From: Betaproteobacteria bacterium | GTDB taxonomy: Bacteria > Pseudomonadota > Gammaproteobacteria > Burkholderiales > Usitatibacteraceae | NCBI GenBank assembly: GCA_011391275.1 | Contig: JAABQW010000022.1 | Location: 1 to 35,851 of the forward strand | Direction: 5' to 3' | DNA length: 35,851 nt | Part shown: positions 15,395-24,027 of the stretch, one piece after another | Layout of the letters: each line of letters opens with the position of its first letter | Position numbering within the stretch: position 1 is the first letter of the stretch | Notes under the pieces: model-generated | What the model was told of the DNA's origin: nothing | The model's database searches: none | The model's input: only the letters and a program-made list of their open reading frames with translations | Position numbers and translations under genes: made by a program

Positions 15395-15460
15395 TCGGTT
15401 TTGGGACGGTTCCTGGGGACGGTTCCTGGGAACCGTCCCCAGGAACCGTCCCAAAACCGA
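15395..15460. repeat. Perfect 32-bp palindrome, second copy of the REP-like core
   Basis: The arms at 15395-15426 and 15429-15460 are exact reverse complements with only the bases tg between them. Both contain the 25-base core seen at 6747-6834, made of gggacggttcct in tandem. The palindrome ends five bases before the stop codon of the methyltransferase (15465-15467, minus strand), so it lies just after that gene and upstream of the CsbD-like gene. It would act well as a hairpin terminator in both directions. Confidence 0.9.
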
Positions 15461-15464
15461 CTTT

Positions 15465-16607
15465 CTACTTCCGGAGGCGCCAGAGGGAGGTGACTTCGGC
15501 GGCGCGGGCGGCGTGCAGCGGGTCGTCCTCGTCGGCGGCCTTGGGATGGCGCGGCCGCGTGTCGACCCGCTTCTCCACCTTGAGGCCGGCGCCGCGGATC
15601 ATCGCCATCAGCTCCTCGCGCGTCCTGAGGCCAAGGTGCTCGGCGAGGTCGGAGAGGACCAGCCACCCCTCGCCGTCCGGCAGCAGGTGCTCCCGCAGCC
15701 CCGTGAGGAAGCCGCGCAGCATCTGGCTCTCCGGGTCGTAGATCCCGCGCTCGATGGGAGAGCTCGGTCGCGCGGGAACCCAGGGCGGGTTGCAGACGAC
15801 GAGTGCGGCCTGCCCTTCGGGAAAGAGATCCGCCTCGACGACTTCCACCTGCTTCGCGAGGTCGAGTCGTTCGATGTTCTCGCGGGCGCACGCGAGTGCC
15901 CGTGGGTCCTGGTCCGTGGCGATCACGCGCTGGATGCCGCGGCGCGCCAGCACGGCGGCCAGCACGCCGGTGCCGGTGCCGATATCGAAGGCGAGGCTCG
16001 CGGACGACACGGCGGCCGGCAACGGCGCCGCGGCGACCAGGTCCACGTACTCGCGGCGGATGGGCGTGAACACGCCGTAGTGCGGGTGGATGCGGCCGTC
16101 GATCGCCGGGATGGAGATGCCCTTGACCCGCCACTCGTGCGCGCCGACGAGGCCCAGCAGTTCCCGCAGCGACACGACCGTGGCGCCCTCCCCCGGCCCC
16201 CAGGCCTCCAGGCAGGCGTCGCGGACAACGGGGGCGCGGCGCAACGGGATCGCGTAGGCGTCGTCCATCGGGATCAGCAGCATGCCCAGCGTGCGCGCGC
16301 GCTGCGACTGGACCTGGCGATGGCGGTGGAACACCTCGGCGGGGGGCACGGGCGTGGCCCCCTTCGCCTTGCGCGGGCGGCGGTCGGCGCGCTTGGCCAT
16401 CGCCGTGAGCAGTTGCCTCGCGTTCTGGAAGTCGCCCCGCCACAGCAGCGCCGTGCCCTGGCAGGCGAGGCCGTAGGCCTGGTCGGCCGTCATGCGGTCG
16501 TCGGCGATGGCCATCTGCTTCGGGGGCGGCGCCCCGCTCTCCGAGCGCCAACGGGCCGACCGCGCCTCGTCGCCCTCGGCCCAGTCGATGAACGAGTGGT
16601 CGTCCAC
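15465..16607 (-). CDS. Class I SAM-dependent methyltransferase (NPPW type)
   Basis: The protein is 380 aa from GTG 16605-16607. The N-terminal 190 residues are a family-specific part; residues about 195-345 are the Rossmann methyltransferase core, with motif I FDIGTGTGVL (207-216), an acidic residue after the second strand (ATDQDP) and motif IV VCNPPW (271-276). NPPW/NPPY marks enzymes that methylate a planar nitrogen, as in rRNA adenine or guanine or protein glutamine; the exact target cannot be chosen here. The start is one base from the stop of the MazG-like gene, so the two are almost certainly translated as a unit. The downstream end is the 32-bp palindrome. Confidence 0.85.
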   Translation of the reverse strand: MDDHSFIDWAEGDEARSARWRSESGAPPPKQMAIADDRMTADQAYGLACQGTALLWRGDFQNARQLLTAMAKRADRRPRKAKGATPVPPAEVFHRHRQVQSQRARTLGMLLIPMDDAYAIPLRRAPVVRDACLEAWGPGEGATVVSLRELLGLVGAHEWRVKGISIPAIDGRIHPHYGVFTPIRREYVDLVAAAPLPAAVSSASLAFDIGTGTGVLAAVLARRGIQRVIATDQDPRALACARENIERLDLAKQVEVVEADLFPEGQAALVVCNPPWVPARPSSPIERGIYDPESQMLRGFLTGLREHLLPDGEGWLVLSDLAEHLGLRTREELMAMIRGAGLKVEKRVDTRPRHPKAADEDDPLHAARAAEVTSLWRLRK

Positions 16608-16608
16608 G

Positions 16609-16956
16609 CTAGAGCTCGGTGTACTTGCGGGCCGTGCCGCGAGCCTTCTCGACGGGATACTTCCGCGCGTTGGCGACCATCTTGCGGTGGGCGGCGGCGA
16701 CGGGGTCGATGCCCAGCTTGTCGCTCAGGCGCACGAGGTAGAGGAGGACGTCGGCGATCTCCTCGCTCGCCGCGGCGAGCAGCTCCGGCGAGGGACGGCG
16801 GCTCTGCTCCTCGGTGAGCCACTGGAAGTTCTCGAGGAGCTCCCCGGCCTCCCCGGCGAGCGCCATCGCCAGGTTCTTGGGGGAATGGAACTGGTCCCAG
16901 TCGCGGGCGGCGGCGAAATCCCGCAACTGGTCGCGAAGCTTGTCGAATTCGGTCAA
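16609..16956 (-). CDS. MazG-like nucleotide pyrophosphohydrolase (dCTPase type)
   Basis: The protein is 115 aa with TTG at 16954-16956 as the likely start: GGAG lies seven bases upstream and the product begins MTEFDKLRDQLRDFAAARDW, like small MazG-family enzymes. The all-helical fold is marked by the metal-binding pairs E36-xx-E39 (GEAGELLE) and E66-xx-D69 (EEIADVLLY), and by KYPVEKARGTARKYTEL at the end. Such enzymes hydrolyse non-canonical or excess dNTPs, often dCTP, to monophosphate and pyrophosphate. It precedes the methyltransferase by a single base on the same strand. Confidence 0.9.
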   Translation of the reverse strand: MTEFDKLRDQLRDFAAARDWDQFHSPKNLAMALAGEAGELLENFQWLTEEQSRRPSPELLAAASEEIADVLLYLVRLSDKLGIDPVAAAHRKMVANARKYPVEKARGTARKYTEL

Positions 16957-17064
16957 CGTCGTGCTCCGGAATCGCGGCGGGTCGTCGGGTTGGATGTGCT
17001 CGAGGCAGGTCCCCACACTACCACGCCCGAAGCCGCATGCCGGAGGCGTAACATCCCACCTGCC

Positions 17065-17805
17065 ATGCCAATTTCCCGGCCCCTCCGCGCGCTGATCCTC
17101 CTGGCCCTCGGCGCCTGCGTGGAGGCGCCGGCCCTGGCGCGCGACGGGAAGACGGTGCCGGCGGATGGCTACGCCGAGGCGCGCGGCGAGATGGTGGCGA
17201 GCCAGATCCGCGCGCGCGGCATCGAGAACCCGAGGGTGCTGGCGGCCATGGCCCGCGTGCCGCGGCACGAATTCGTCCCCACGCTCGTGCGCCGCCTGGC
17301 CTACGGCGACCACCCCGTGCCGATCGGCCACGGTCAGACCATCTCGCAGCCCTTCATCGTCGCCTTCATGACCGAGGCGCTGAACCCGGCACCGGCGGAC
17401 CGCGTGCTCGAAATCGGCACCGGCTCCGGCTACCAGGCGGCGGTGCTGGCCGAACTGGTGGCGAAGGTCTACACGATCGAGATCGTGGCCCCTCTCGGGG
17501 AAAGGGCGCGCGACGACCTCGCGAGGCTCGGGTACGGCAACGTGCTCGTGCGCGTCGGCGACGGCTACGAAGGCTGGCCCGAGCACGCGCCGTTCGACGC
17601 CATCATCGTCACCTGCTCGCCGGAGCACGTGCCCCAGCCGCTGGTCGACCAGCTTCGCGACGGCGGCCGAATGATCATCCCCGTGGGCGACGCGAAGAGC
17701 GGTCAGGAGCTCTACCTTCTGGAGAAGCGCGGCACGAAGGTGGTGAAGCGCGCGGTGCTGCCCGTGCGCTTCGTGCCGATGACGGGGAAGGCTCAGGGTC
17801 GGTGA
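17065..17805 (+). CDS. pcm: Exported protein-L-isoaspartate O-methyltransferase
   Basis: The protein is 246 aa. Residues about 35-246 are the PCMT fold: MVASQIRARGI, VPRHEFVP, the isoaspartate-binding GHGQTISQPFIVAFM, SAM motif VLEIGTGSGYQ (114-124), and IVTCSPEHVPQPLVDQL near the end. The enzyme methylates damaged isoaspartyl residues so that they can be repaired. The first 26 residues are a hydrophobic export signal with a lipobox-like LGAC (Cys18) and a possible signal peptidase I site after ALA. So this copy probably acts in the periplasm, where SAM supply is a puzzle. The start ATG 17065 is the only good one. Confidence 0.92.
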   Translation: MPISRPLRALILLALGACVEAPALARDGKTVPADGYAEARGEMVASQIRARGIENPRVLAAMARVPRHEFVPTLVRRLAYGDHPVPIGHGQTISQPFIVAFMTEALNPAPADRVLEIGTGSGYQAAVLAELVAKVYTIEIVAPLGERARDDLARLGYGNVLVRVGDGYEGWPEHAPFDAIIVTCSPEHVPQPLVDQLRDGGRMIIPVGDAKSGQELYLLEKRGTKVVKRAVLPVRFVPMTGKAQGR

Positions 17806-17833
17806 GGCAAATCCGGATGATGGGGTCCACGGC

Positions 17834-19306
17834 ATGACGCGGCGGGTCCACCGCATATTCCCGGTGCTGCACGTGCTGTCGGTCGCCATCCTGCTCTTCT
17901 CGCCGGCGTACTTCGTGCCGTTCGCCTTTTCGGTGGCGCTCGCCGACGGGTTCCACGCGGTGTTCGCGGTGGGGTTCCTTGTCGCGGCCTTCACGGGGCT
18001 CTTCCTCTTCTTCCTGACGCGCGGGCGGTACCGCCGCGAACTGCAGCCCCGCGACGGCTTCCTGCTGGTCACCCTGGTCTGGACCTCGGTGCCCATGCTG
18101 GCCACCATCCCGCTGCTCCTCGCCATTCCCGGGATGAGCTTCACCGACGCCTACTTCGAGGCGGTCTCCGGCCTCACCACGTCCGGCGCGACGGTGCTGA
18201 CCGGTCTCGACGGCCTGGCTCCCTCGATCAACATCTGGCGCACCCTGATGGTTTGGCTGGGCGGCATGGGCATCATCGTGCTGGCGGTGGCGATCCTGCC
18301 CATGCTCGGCATCGGCGGCAGCCAGCTTTTCAAGGCGGAAAGCCCGGGCTGCATGAAGGACACCAAGCTCACGCCGCGCATCGAGGAGACCGCGAAGGGC
18401 CTGTGGGGCGTCTACGCCGCCGTGACCCTGGCGTGTATCGCCTCCCTGCACCTGGCCGGGATGACCTGGGTGGATGCCGTGGTGCACGGCTTCTCGACGA
18501 TGGGGCTGGGGGGCTTCTCGTCGCACGATGCGAGCTTCGCGTACTTCAACTCGGCGACGATCGAGGCGGTGACCACGTTCTTCATGCTGGCGGCGAGCCT
18601 CAATTTCGCCATCCACTTCCTCGCCCTGCGCCGCCGCTCCCTGGGTCCCTATGCGGAGGACACGGAAGCGCGCTGGGTCCTCGCCTGGCTGGGCGTCTCC
18701 TGCGCGGGCATCGCCGCCTTCCTCCTCGCGAAGGGCACCTACCCGGACTTCTGGACGGCGTTTCGCCACGCCTCGTTCAACGTCGTCTCGATCGCCTCGA
18801 CGACGGGCTTCGCCTCGGTGGACTTCGCCCAGTGGCCCGTGTTCGCCCCCGTCTGGATGATCTTCCTGTCGAGCTTCGTGACCAGCTCCGGGTCCACGGG
18901 AGGCGGCATCAAGATCGTGCGCGCGCTGGTCCTCCTGAAGCAGTCCTTCCGGGAGCTCACGCGCATCATCCACCCCAGCGCCGTGCTGCGGATCAAGCTC
19001 GGCACGCAGGTGATCGAGAACAACGTCATCTTCGCCGTGCTCGCGTTCATGCTCATGTACGGCGGAACCATCATCACGATGTCGATCCTGCTTCTCGCCT
19101 CGGGCCTCGACTACATCACAGCCGTCACGGCCGTGATCGCGTGCATCAACAACATGGGACCGGGGCTGGGGCAGGTGGGGCCGTCGTCCAACTACCAGGG
19201 GCTGACGGACTTCCAGACATGGGTCTGCACCTCGACCATGCTGCTCGGGCGGCTGGAGATGTTCCCGATCCTCGTCCTCTTCACGCCGGCGTTCTGGCGG
19301 AAGTAG
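17834..19306 (+). CDS. trkH: TrkH family potassium uptake protein
   Basis: The protein is 490 aa with many transmembrane helices and the four pore repeats expected of TrkH: SGLTTSGATV, STMGLGGFSSHD, ASTTGFASVD and NNMGPGLGQVG, each with the filter glycine. STGGGIKIVR, typical of the family, lies before the last repeat. TrkH forms the K+ channel of the Trk system in the inner membrane and is gated by a cytoplasmic TrkA ring; trkA is not in this window. The gene starts 28 bases after pcm and converges with DUF3297 with five bases between the stops. Confidence 0.95.
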   Translation: MTRRVHRIFPVLHVLSVAILLFSPAYFVPFAFSVALADGFHAVFAVGFLVAAFTGLFLFFLTRGRYRRELQPRDGFLLVTLVWTSVPMLATIPLLLAIPGMSFTDAYFEAVSGLTTSGATVLTGLDGLAPSINIWRTLMVWLGGMGIIVLAVAILPMLGIGGSQLFKAESPGCMKDTKLTPRIEETAKGLWGVYAAVTLACIASLHLAGMTWVDAVVHGFSTMGLGGFSSHDASFAYFNSATIEAVTTFFMLAASLNFAIHFLALRRRSLGPYAEDTEARWVLAWLGVSCAGIAAFLLAKGTYPDFWTAFRHASFNVVSIASTTGFASVDFAQWPVFAPVWMIFLSSFVTSSGSTGGGIKIVRALVLLKQSFRELTRIIHPSAVLRIKLGTQVIENNVIFAVLAFMLMYGGTIITMSILLLASGLDYITAVTAVIACINNMGPGLGQVGPSSNYQGLTDFQTWVCTSTMLLGRLEMFPILVLFTPAFWRK

Positions 19307-19311
19307 CGCGC

Positions 19312-19560
19312 CTACTTGTAGAACGCCTCGACCTTGCCCCGGAGCTTGATGAGCAGCGGGTGGCCGTGGCGGTCCACGGTTTTCCCGGCCGCCACCTTCA
19401 CCCAGCCCTCGCTGACGCAGTACTCCTCCACGTCCTTGCGTTCGTTGCCGTTCAGGCGGATGCCGATGTCGTGCTCGAGCACGGCGGCCAGGTAATGGGG
19501 GCTGCGCGGGTCCACGGACAGGTGGTCGGGAAGGGGCGGGAGTTCGGGGGTGGTGTTCAT
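19312..19560 (-). CDS. DUF3297 family protein
   Basis: The 82-aa product begins with a Pro-rich MNTTPELPPLPDHLSVDPRS and continues HDIGIRLNGNERKDVEEYC, then VDRHGHPLLIKLRGKVEAFYK. This fits DUF3297 over its full length. It is a small soluble protein of unknown role that is conserved in proteobacteria. It is transcribed away from sixA and converges with trkH. Confidence 0.9.
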   Translation of the reverse strand: MNTTPELPPLPDHLSVDPRSPHYLAAVLEHDIGIRLNGNERKDVEEYCVSEGWVKVAAGKTVDRHGHPLLIKLRGKVEAFYK

Positions 19561-19673
19561 GGCTTGCTCAGGGTTGCTCGATCCCGTGAATCTATCCCAT
19601 TGCGGCCTTCGCGTGGCCCGGCTCGCACGCTCGGGGATAATGTCAGTCTCGCTGCAGGATTCCGGGTACTGCC

Positions 19674-20171
19674 ATGAAGACGCTCATTCTCGTCCGTCAC
19701 GCCAAGTCCAGCTGGGCTGAACCGGGGCTCGCCGACCGGGACCGGGTCCTCAACGATCGCGGCCGGCGCAATGCCCCGGAAATGGGCAAGCGGCTGGCGA
19801 AGCGCGACCTCAAGCCCGACGTCGTCCTCTCCAGCCCGGCGACGCGCGCGCTGGCGACGGCGAAGCTCCTGGCGGAAGAACTCGACTACAAGTGCGCCGA
19901 CATCCGCGTGGACGACCGCCTGTACGCCGCCGAGGCCGACGTCGTGGTCGAGGTCGTCCGCGAACTCGGCGACGGGCCGAAGCGCGTCATGGTCGTGGGC
20001 CACAACCCGGAGATGACCGACCTCGCGCAGCGCTACTCGGGGACGATAGACCACATGCCGACCTGCGCCGTCGCGGTCTTCACCTTCGACATCGCCTCGT
20101 GGCGGGCCCTGGGCCCGGGCGAAGCCCGGAGCTGCGCGTTCCACACGCCGAAATCGAGGACCACTCCATGA
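19674..20171 (+). CDS. sixA: SixA-like phosphohistidine phosphatase
   Basis: The protein is 165 aa, the size of SixA. The histidine phosphatase signature is LVRHAKSSW (His9 is the phosphate acceptor), with SSPATRALATA (53-63) and the second catalytic His110 in VVGHNPEM. E. coli SixA removes phosphate from histidine of the nitrogen phosphotransferase protein NPr, or from phosphorelay domains. The gene starts after a 113-base divergent gap with DUF3297. Its stop overlaps the ATG of the DUF502 gene by four bases (ATGA at 20168-20171), so the two are co-translated. Confidence 0.92.
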   Translation: MKTLILVRHAKSSWAEPGLADRDRVLNDRGRRNAPEMGKRLAKRDLKPDVVLSSPATRALATAKLLAEELDYKCADIRVDDRLYAAEADVVVEVVRELGDGPKRVMVVGHNPEMTDLAQRYSGTIDHMPTCAVAVFTFDIASWRALGPGEARSCAFHTPKSRTTP

Positions 20172-20842
20172 AGTCGAACCACTCGCGGCTGATGCGGATC
20201 CTGGTCGCCGGCATGCTGGCGGCCCTGCCCCTGGTGGCGACGGCCGGGCTCGTGTTCCTCTCCATCGGCGTGGTGGTCGAGTGGCTCGGCCCGAACAGCA
20301 TGTTCGGCCATCTCATGGGCGCGCTCGGGGTCGGCGTATCCGGGCACGAGTGGGCCGGGTACGTGATCGGGCTGGGCCTGGTCGCCGTTCTCATCTTCGC
20401 GCTCGGCCTGCTCGTCGAGAAGGGGCTGGCCGCGTGGCTCAACACCACCGTCAACACCGTGGTGGGGCGGATCCCGGTGGTGCGGACGGTCTACGAGACG
20501 ATCCGCAAGTTCGTGGAAGTGGTGTCGCAGCGCGACGAGAGCCAGCTGCAGACCATGCGGCCGGTCTGGTGCCACTTCGGCGGCCCCGGCGGCGTCTCGG
20601 CGCTGGCGCTGCTTTCCTCGCCCGAGCCCGTCCTCGTGAACCAGCTCCCGTGCTACGCGCTGATCGTGCCCACGGCACCGGTGCCCATCGGCGGCGGCCT
20701 GCTCTACGTGCCCGTCGACTGGATCAGCCCCGCGGATGTCGGGATGGAAGCCCTCACCAGCATCTATGTCTCGATGGGAGTGACCTCCCCGCAGTTCCTT
20801 CCGCCCGCCTTGGCGGCTCCCCGGCGCTCGCCGTCGGCGTGA
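20168..20842 (+). CDS. DUF502 family membrane protein
   Basis: The protein is 224 aa with two transmembrane helices, at about residues 10-38 and 60-84, followed by the conserved TVNTVVGRIPVVRTVYETI and a soluble beta-rich domain (PVWCHFGGPGG, VLVNQLPCYALIVPTAPVP, GGGLLYVP). This is the DUF502 pattern in full. Plant relatives are membrane trafficking factors (COV1 type), but no bacterial function is established. It is translationally coupled to sixA, which does not by itself explain the role. Confidence 0.9.
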   Translation: MKSNHSRLMRILVAGMLAALPLVATAGLVFLSIGVVVEWLGPNSMFGHLMGALGVGVSGHEWAGYVIGLGLVAVLIFALGLLVEKGLAAWLNTTVNTVVGRIPVVRTVYETIRKFVEVVSQRDESQLQTMRPVWCHFGGPGGVSALALLSSPEPVLVNQLPCYALIVPTAPVPIGGGLLYVPVDWISPADVGMEALTSIYVSMGVTSPQFLPPALAAPRRSPSA

Positions 20843-20870
20843 CGCGGCGGCCGGAGTCCGCGTCTCCGTT

Positions 20871-22361
20871 TCAGGAGAGGTAACGCGACTCCAGGTGCGC
20901 CTTGAAGTGCGCCGGGTTCAGCGCCTCGCCGGTGGCACGGCGCATCAGCTCGTCGGTCTCGTAGCGGCTGCCGTGCCGCCAGATGTTCGCCCGCAGCCAC
21001 TCGAAGACGGGCTGCAGGTCGCCCGCGCCGATGCGCGCGTCGAGGTCCGGCACGGCGCGCCGGATGGCGGCGAAGTACTGGGCCGCGCACATCGCCCCCA
21101 GCGTGTAGCTCGGGAAGTAGCCCACGAGCCCGATGGCCCAGTGGATGTCCTGCATGCAGCCATCCTTGTAGTTTCCGCGCGTGTCCAGGCCCAGGTACTC
21201 GCGCATCTTCGCGTCCCACAGCGCCGGGATGTCCTCCGGCTCGATTGCGCCGTCGACGAGCGCCCGCTCGATCTCGAAGCGAAGGATGATGTGCGCCGGG
21301 TAGCAGAGCTCGTCGGCCTCGACTCGGATCAGGTCGGGCTGCACGCGCCTGTAGCGGCGAACGAGGTTATCCGCCGAAAGCGCGGGCTGGTCGCCCAGGT
21401 GCTCGCGGATCACCGGCGCGATGAAGCGCAGGAACGCGGGGCTCCTCGCCACCTGCATCTCGAACGAAAGGCTCTGGCTCTCGTGGATGCCGGCGGAGCG
21501 GGCGCGGCCCACGGGCAGCGCTACCGTATCGCGCGGCAGGTTCTGCTCGTAGCGCGCATGCCCCGTCTCGTGGATCACCGCCATGAAGCTTGCCGCGAAG
21601 TCGCCCTCGTCGTAGCGCGTGGTGAGGCGAACGTCCTCGGGCACGCCGCCGCAGAATGGGTGCGTGCTCGCGTCCAGGCGCCCGCGCTCGAAGTCGAAGC
21701 CCAGGAGCTTCATGACCGCGAGACCCAGGGCGCGCTGGCGCTCCACGGGAAACGGGCCCCTCGCATCGGGCGCGGGATCTGCCTTCCGGCGCTCGACGGC
21801 AGTTCGGATGAATCCCGGGAGCCAAGTCTTCACGTCGCCGAAGATTCGCTCGACGTCGGCGCTGCGCACGCCGGGCTCGTGCCGGTCCATCAACGCGTCG
21901 TAGGGGACAAGCCCCTGCGCCTCGCCGAGCAGGCGCGCTTCCCGGCGCACGAGCGCCACGACCTCGCGCAGGTTGGGCAGGAACCCCTTCCAGTCGTGCT
22001 TGCCGCGCTGCTCGCGCCACGCGTGTTCGCAGCGCGAGGTCGCCATCGTCCTTGCCTGGACGAGGTCGGATGGCAGGAGGTTGGCCCGCTGCCAGCTGCG
22101 CCGGATCTCGCGCACGTTGGCACGGCCCGGCTCGTCGAGCGGCTCCTGCTCCGCCGCGCCGATAAGGTCCTTCACCTTCGGGTCCGTCTCGATGCCGTGC
22201 ACGAGCAGGCCCAGCTCCGCCAGGGCGGATGCGCGCGTCTCGTTGCCGCCCGGGGGCATGTTGACGGCCCCATCCCACATGCCCAGGGACTGGAAATGGC
22301 GGAAGCGGTGCAGGCGCGTGTAGGTGGCGCAAAGGGAGTCGTAGGCGGGGGTGGCGGGCAT
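20871..22361 (-). CDS. Carboxypeptidase M32 (Taq type)
   Basis: The protein is 496 aa, typical for the M32 family of metallocarboxypeptidases. It has the family signatures THPFCGGVPEDVRLTTRY (233-250), the zinc motif HETGH (His264, Glu265, His268) with the third ligand Glu294 in HESQS, IRVEADELCYPAHI and GYFPSYTLGAM. These enzymes remove C-terminal residues from peptides with broad preference, in the cytoplasm; no signal peptide is seen. The start ATG 22359-22361 gives MPATPAYDSL, which fits the family; the ribosome site is weak. It is divergent from selO. Confidence 0.95.
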   Translation of the reverse strand: MPATPAYDSLCATYTRLHRFRHFQSLGMWDGAVNMPPGGNETRASALAELGLLVHGIETDPKVKDLIGAAEQEPLDEPGRANVREIRRSWQRANLLPSDLVQARTMATSRCEHAWREQRGKHDWKGFLPNLREVVALVRREARLLGEAQGLVPYDALMDRHEPGVRSADVERIFGDVKTWLPGFIRTAVERRKADPAPDARGPFPVERQRALGLAVMKLLGFDFERGRLDASTHPFCGGVPEDVRLTTRYDEGDFAASFMAVIHETGHARYEQNLPRDTVALPVGRARSAGIHESQSLSFEMQVARSPAFLRFIAPVIREHLGDQPALSADNLVRRYRRVQPDLIRVEADELCYPAHIILRFEIERALVDGAIEPEDIPALWDAKMREYLGLDTRGNYKDGCMQDIHWAIGLVGYFPSYTLGAMCAAQYFAAIRRAVPDLDARIGAGDLQPVFEWLRANIWRHGSRYETDELMRRATGEALNPAHFKAHLESRYLS

Positions 22362-22457
22362 GGAAGTGGCTTCGCGGGAAATGCGCGAATCTAGCATCTT
22401 CACCGCCGGGGCCGGCGCGCTGTGGCAAACTCGCAGGCCCCCAGCACCGACCCGCCG

Positions 22458-23975
22458 ATGGTTTCTCCCGCCGTGTTCCGCTTCGACAATTCCTTCGCCC
22501 GCGAACTGCAGGGGCTTTGCGTGCCCTGGCAGCCTGCCAACGTATCCGCACCGAAGCTTCTCTTCTTCAACCACGCGCTGGCCGAAGAGCTCGGCCTCGA
22601 TGCCGACTCGCTCGCGGGCCCCGCGGGGGCGGCGACGTTCGCAGGCAACGTGCTGCCCGAGGGCGCCGAGCCCGTGGCCCAGGTCTACGCGGGCCACCAG
22701 TTCGGCGGGTTCTCGCCCCAGCTGGGCGACGGCCGCGCGCTGCTGCTGGGCGAGGTGATCGACCGGCAGGGGAGGCGCCGCGACATCGCCTTCAAGGGCT
22801 CGGGGCGCACGCCGTTCGCGCGCGGCGGCGACGGCAAGGCCGCCGTGGGGCCCATGCTTCGCGAAGTGCTCATCGGCGAGGCCATGCACGCGCTGGGCAT
22901 CCCCACCACCCGGGCGCTGGCGGTCGCGGCGACGGGCGAGCCGGTGCAGCGCGAGACCGTGCTGCCCGGCGCGGTGCTCACGCGCGTGGCGGCGAGCCAC
23001 ATCCGCGTCGGCACCTTCCAGTTCTTCGCCTCGCGCGACGACCTGGAAAACCTGCGGAAGCTCGCCGCGTACACGATCGCGCGCCACGACCCCGCGGCTG
23101 CCGACGCCCCGCAGCCCCACCTCGCGCTCTTGCGGGCGGTGGCGCAGCGCCAGGCCGCGCTCATCGCGCAGTGGATGAACGCGGGCTTCATCCACGGCGT
23201 GATGAACACCGACAACATGGCGATCTCCGGCGAGACGATCGACTACGGGCCCTGCGCCTTCATGGAGGCCTGCGACCCCGCCACGGTGTTCAGCTCCATC
23301 GACCAGCACGGCCGCTACGCCTTCGGCAACCAGCCCCCCATCGCGCAGTGGAACCTCACGCGCCTGGCCGAGGCGCTGCTGCCCCTGATCGACGACGACC
23401 CCGACCGCGCGGTGGAAATGGCCACGGTGGTCCTCGAGGAATTCCCGGCGGATTACCACGCGAACCTGCTGCGCGGGCAACGCGCCAAGCTGGGGCTGCG
23501 CCGGAGCGAGCCGAGCGATGACGGCCCCGATGCCGAGCTCGCCGAGGGCTGGCTGGACCTGCTGCACGCCGGGCGGGTGGATTTCACGCTGGGGTGGCGG
23601 CGGCTGGCCGACGCCGCGGCGGGCATTGAGGCGCCGCTGCGCGCGCTGTTCGCCGATGCCAGCGCACCGGACGCGTGGCTTGGGCGGTGGCGCGCGCGCT
23701 GCGCAGCCGAGGACGCGGCCGCGGGCCTGGACGCGAAGGTTGCGGATGATGAGCGCGCCCGGGCGATGCGCCGCGTCAATCCCCGCGTGATCCCCCGCAA
23801 CCACCGCGTCGAAGAAGCGCTTGCCGCCGCGTCCAGCGATGGCGACCTCGCGCCCTTCGAGCGACTGCTCGACGCGCTGCGGCGGCCCTACGACGAGGCG
23901 GACGAGTTGGCTCCCTACGCGGAGCCCGCGCCCGCCGCCGTGACCGCGTGCTACCGCACGTTCTGCGGAACCTGA
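22458..23975 (+). CDS. selO: Protein adenylyltransferase SelO (YdiU/UPF0061)
   Basis: The protein is 505 aa from ATG 22458; GTG 22422 would add 12 unrelated residues. SelO features are [11 protein letters not shown], the nucleotide-binding [19 protein letters not shown] (83-101) and [16 protein letters not shown] (115-130), the active-site [19 protein letters not shown], and the C-terminal NPRVIPRNH and TFCGT. SelO is a pseudokinase that transfers AMP from ATP to Ser, Thr or Tyr of target proteins and is linked to redox stress. The second-last-but-one residue is cysteine, the usual bacterial form in place of the selenocysteine of animal SelO. Confidence 0.96.
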   Translation: MVSPAVFRFDNSFARELQGLCVPWQPANVSAPKLLFFNHALAEELGLDADSLAGPAGAATFAGNVLPEGAEPVAQVYAGHQFGGFSPQLGDGRALLLGEVIDRQGRRRDIAFKGSGRTPFARGGDGKAAVGPMLREVLIGEAMHALGIPTTRALAVAATGEPVQRETVLPGAVLTRVAASHIRVGTFQFFASRDDLENLRKLAAYTIARHDPAAADAPQPHLALLRAVAQRQAALIAQWMNAGFIHGVMNTDNMAISGETIDYGPCAFMEACDPATVFSSIDQHGRYAFGNQPPIAQWNLTRLAEALLPLIDDDPDRAVEMATVVLEEFPADYHANLLRGQRAKLGLRRSEPSDDGPDAELAEGWLDLLHAGRVDFTLGWRRLADAAAGIEAPLRALFADASAPDAWLGRWRARCAAEDAAAGLDAKVADDERARAMRRVNPRVIPRNHRVEEALAAASSDGDLAPFERLLDALRRPYDEADELAPYAEPAPAAVTACYRTFCGT

Positions 23976-23991
23976 TCGCGGGGAGCCGCCC

Positions 23992-24013
23992 GTCGCGGGT
24001 GCCAACCCGCGAC
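23992..24013. terminator. Hairpin after selO
   Basis: gtcgcgggt (23992-24000) and acccgcgac (24005-24013) form a perfect 9-bp stem with a 4-base loop, 16 bases after the selO stop and five bases before the ribosome site of the next gene. There is no T-tract; it may be a weak terminator or a leader hairpin. Confidence 0.4.
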
Positions 24014-24027
24014 TCTCGAGGGGTACG

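Noticed and set aside
19613-19641. Possible sigma-70 promoter of sixA (GATAAT at 19636-19641)
   Set aside because: The -10 element is fair but no acceptable -35 hexamer is found at 16-18 bases, so it was not called.
22422-22424. GTG start for SelO
   Set aside because: It would add a 12-residue Ser/Pro-rich segment. SelO proteins normally start shortly before the FDNSFAREL motif, which fits ATG 22458.
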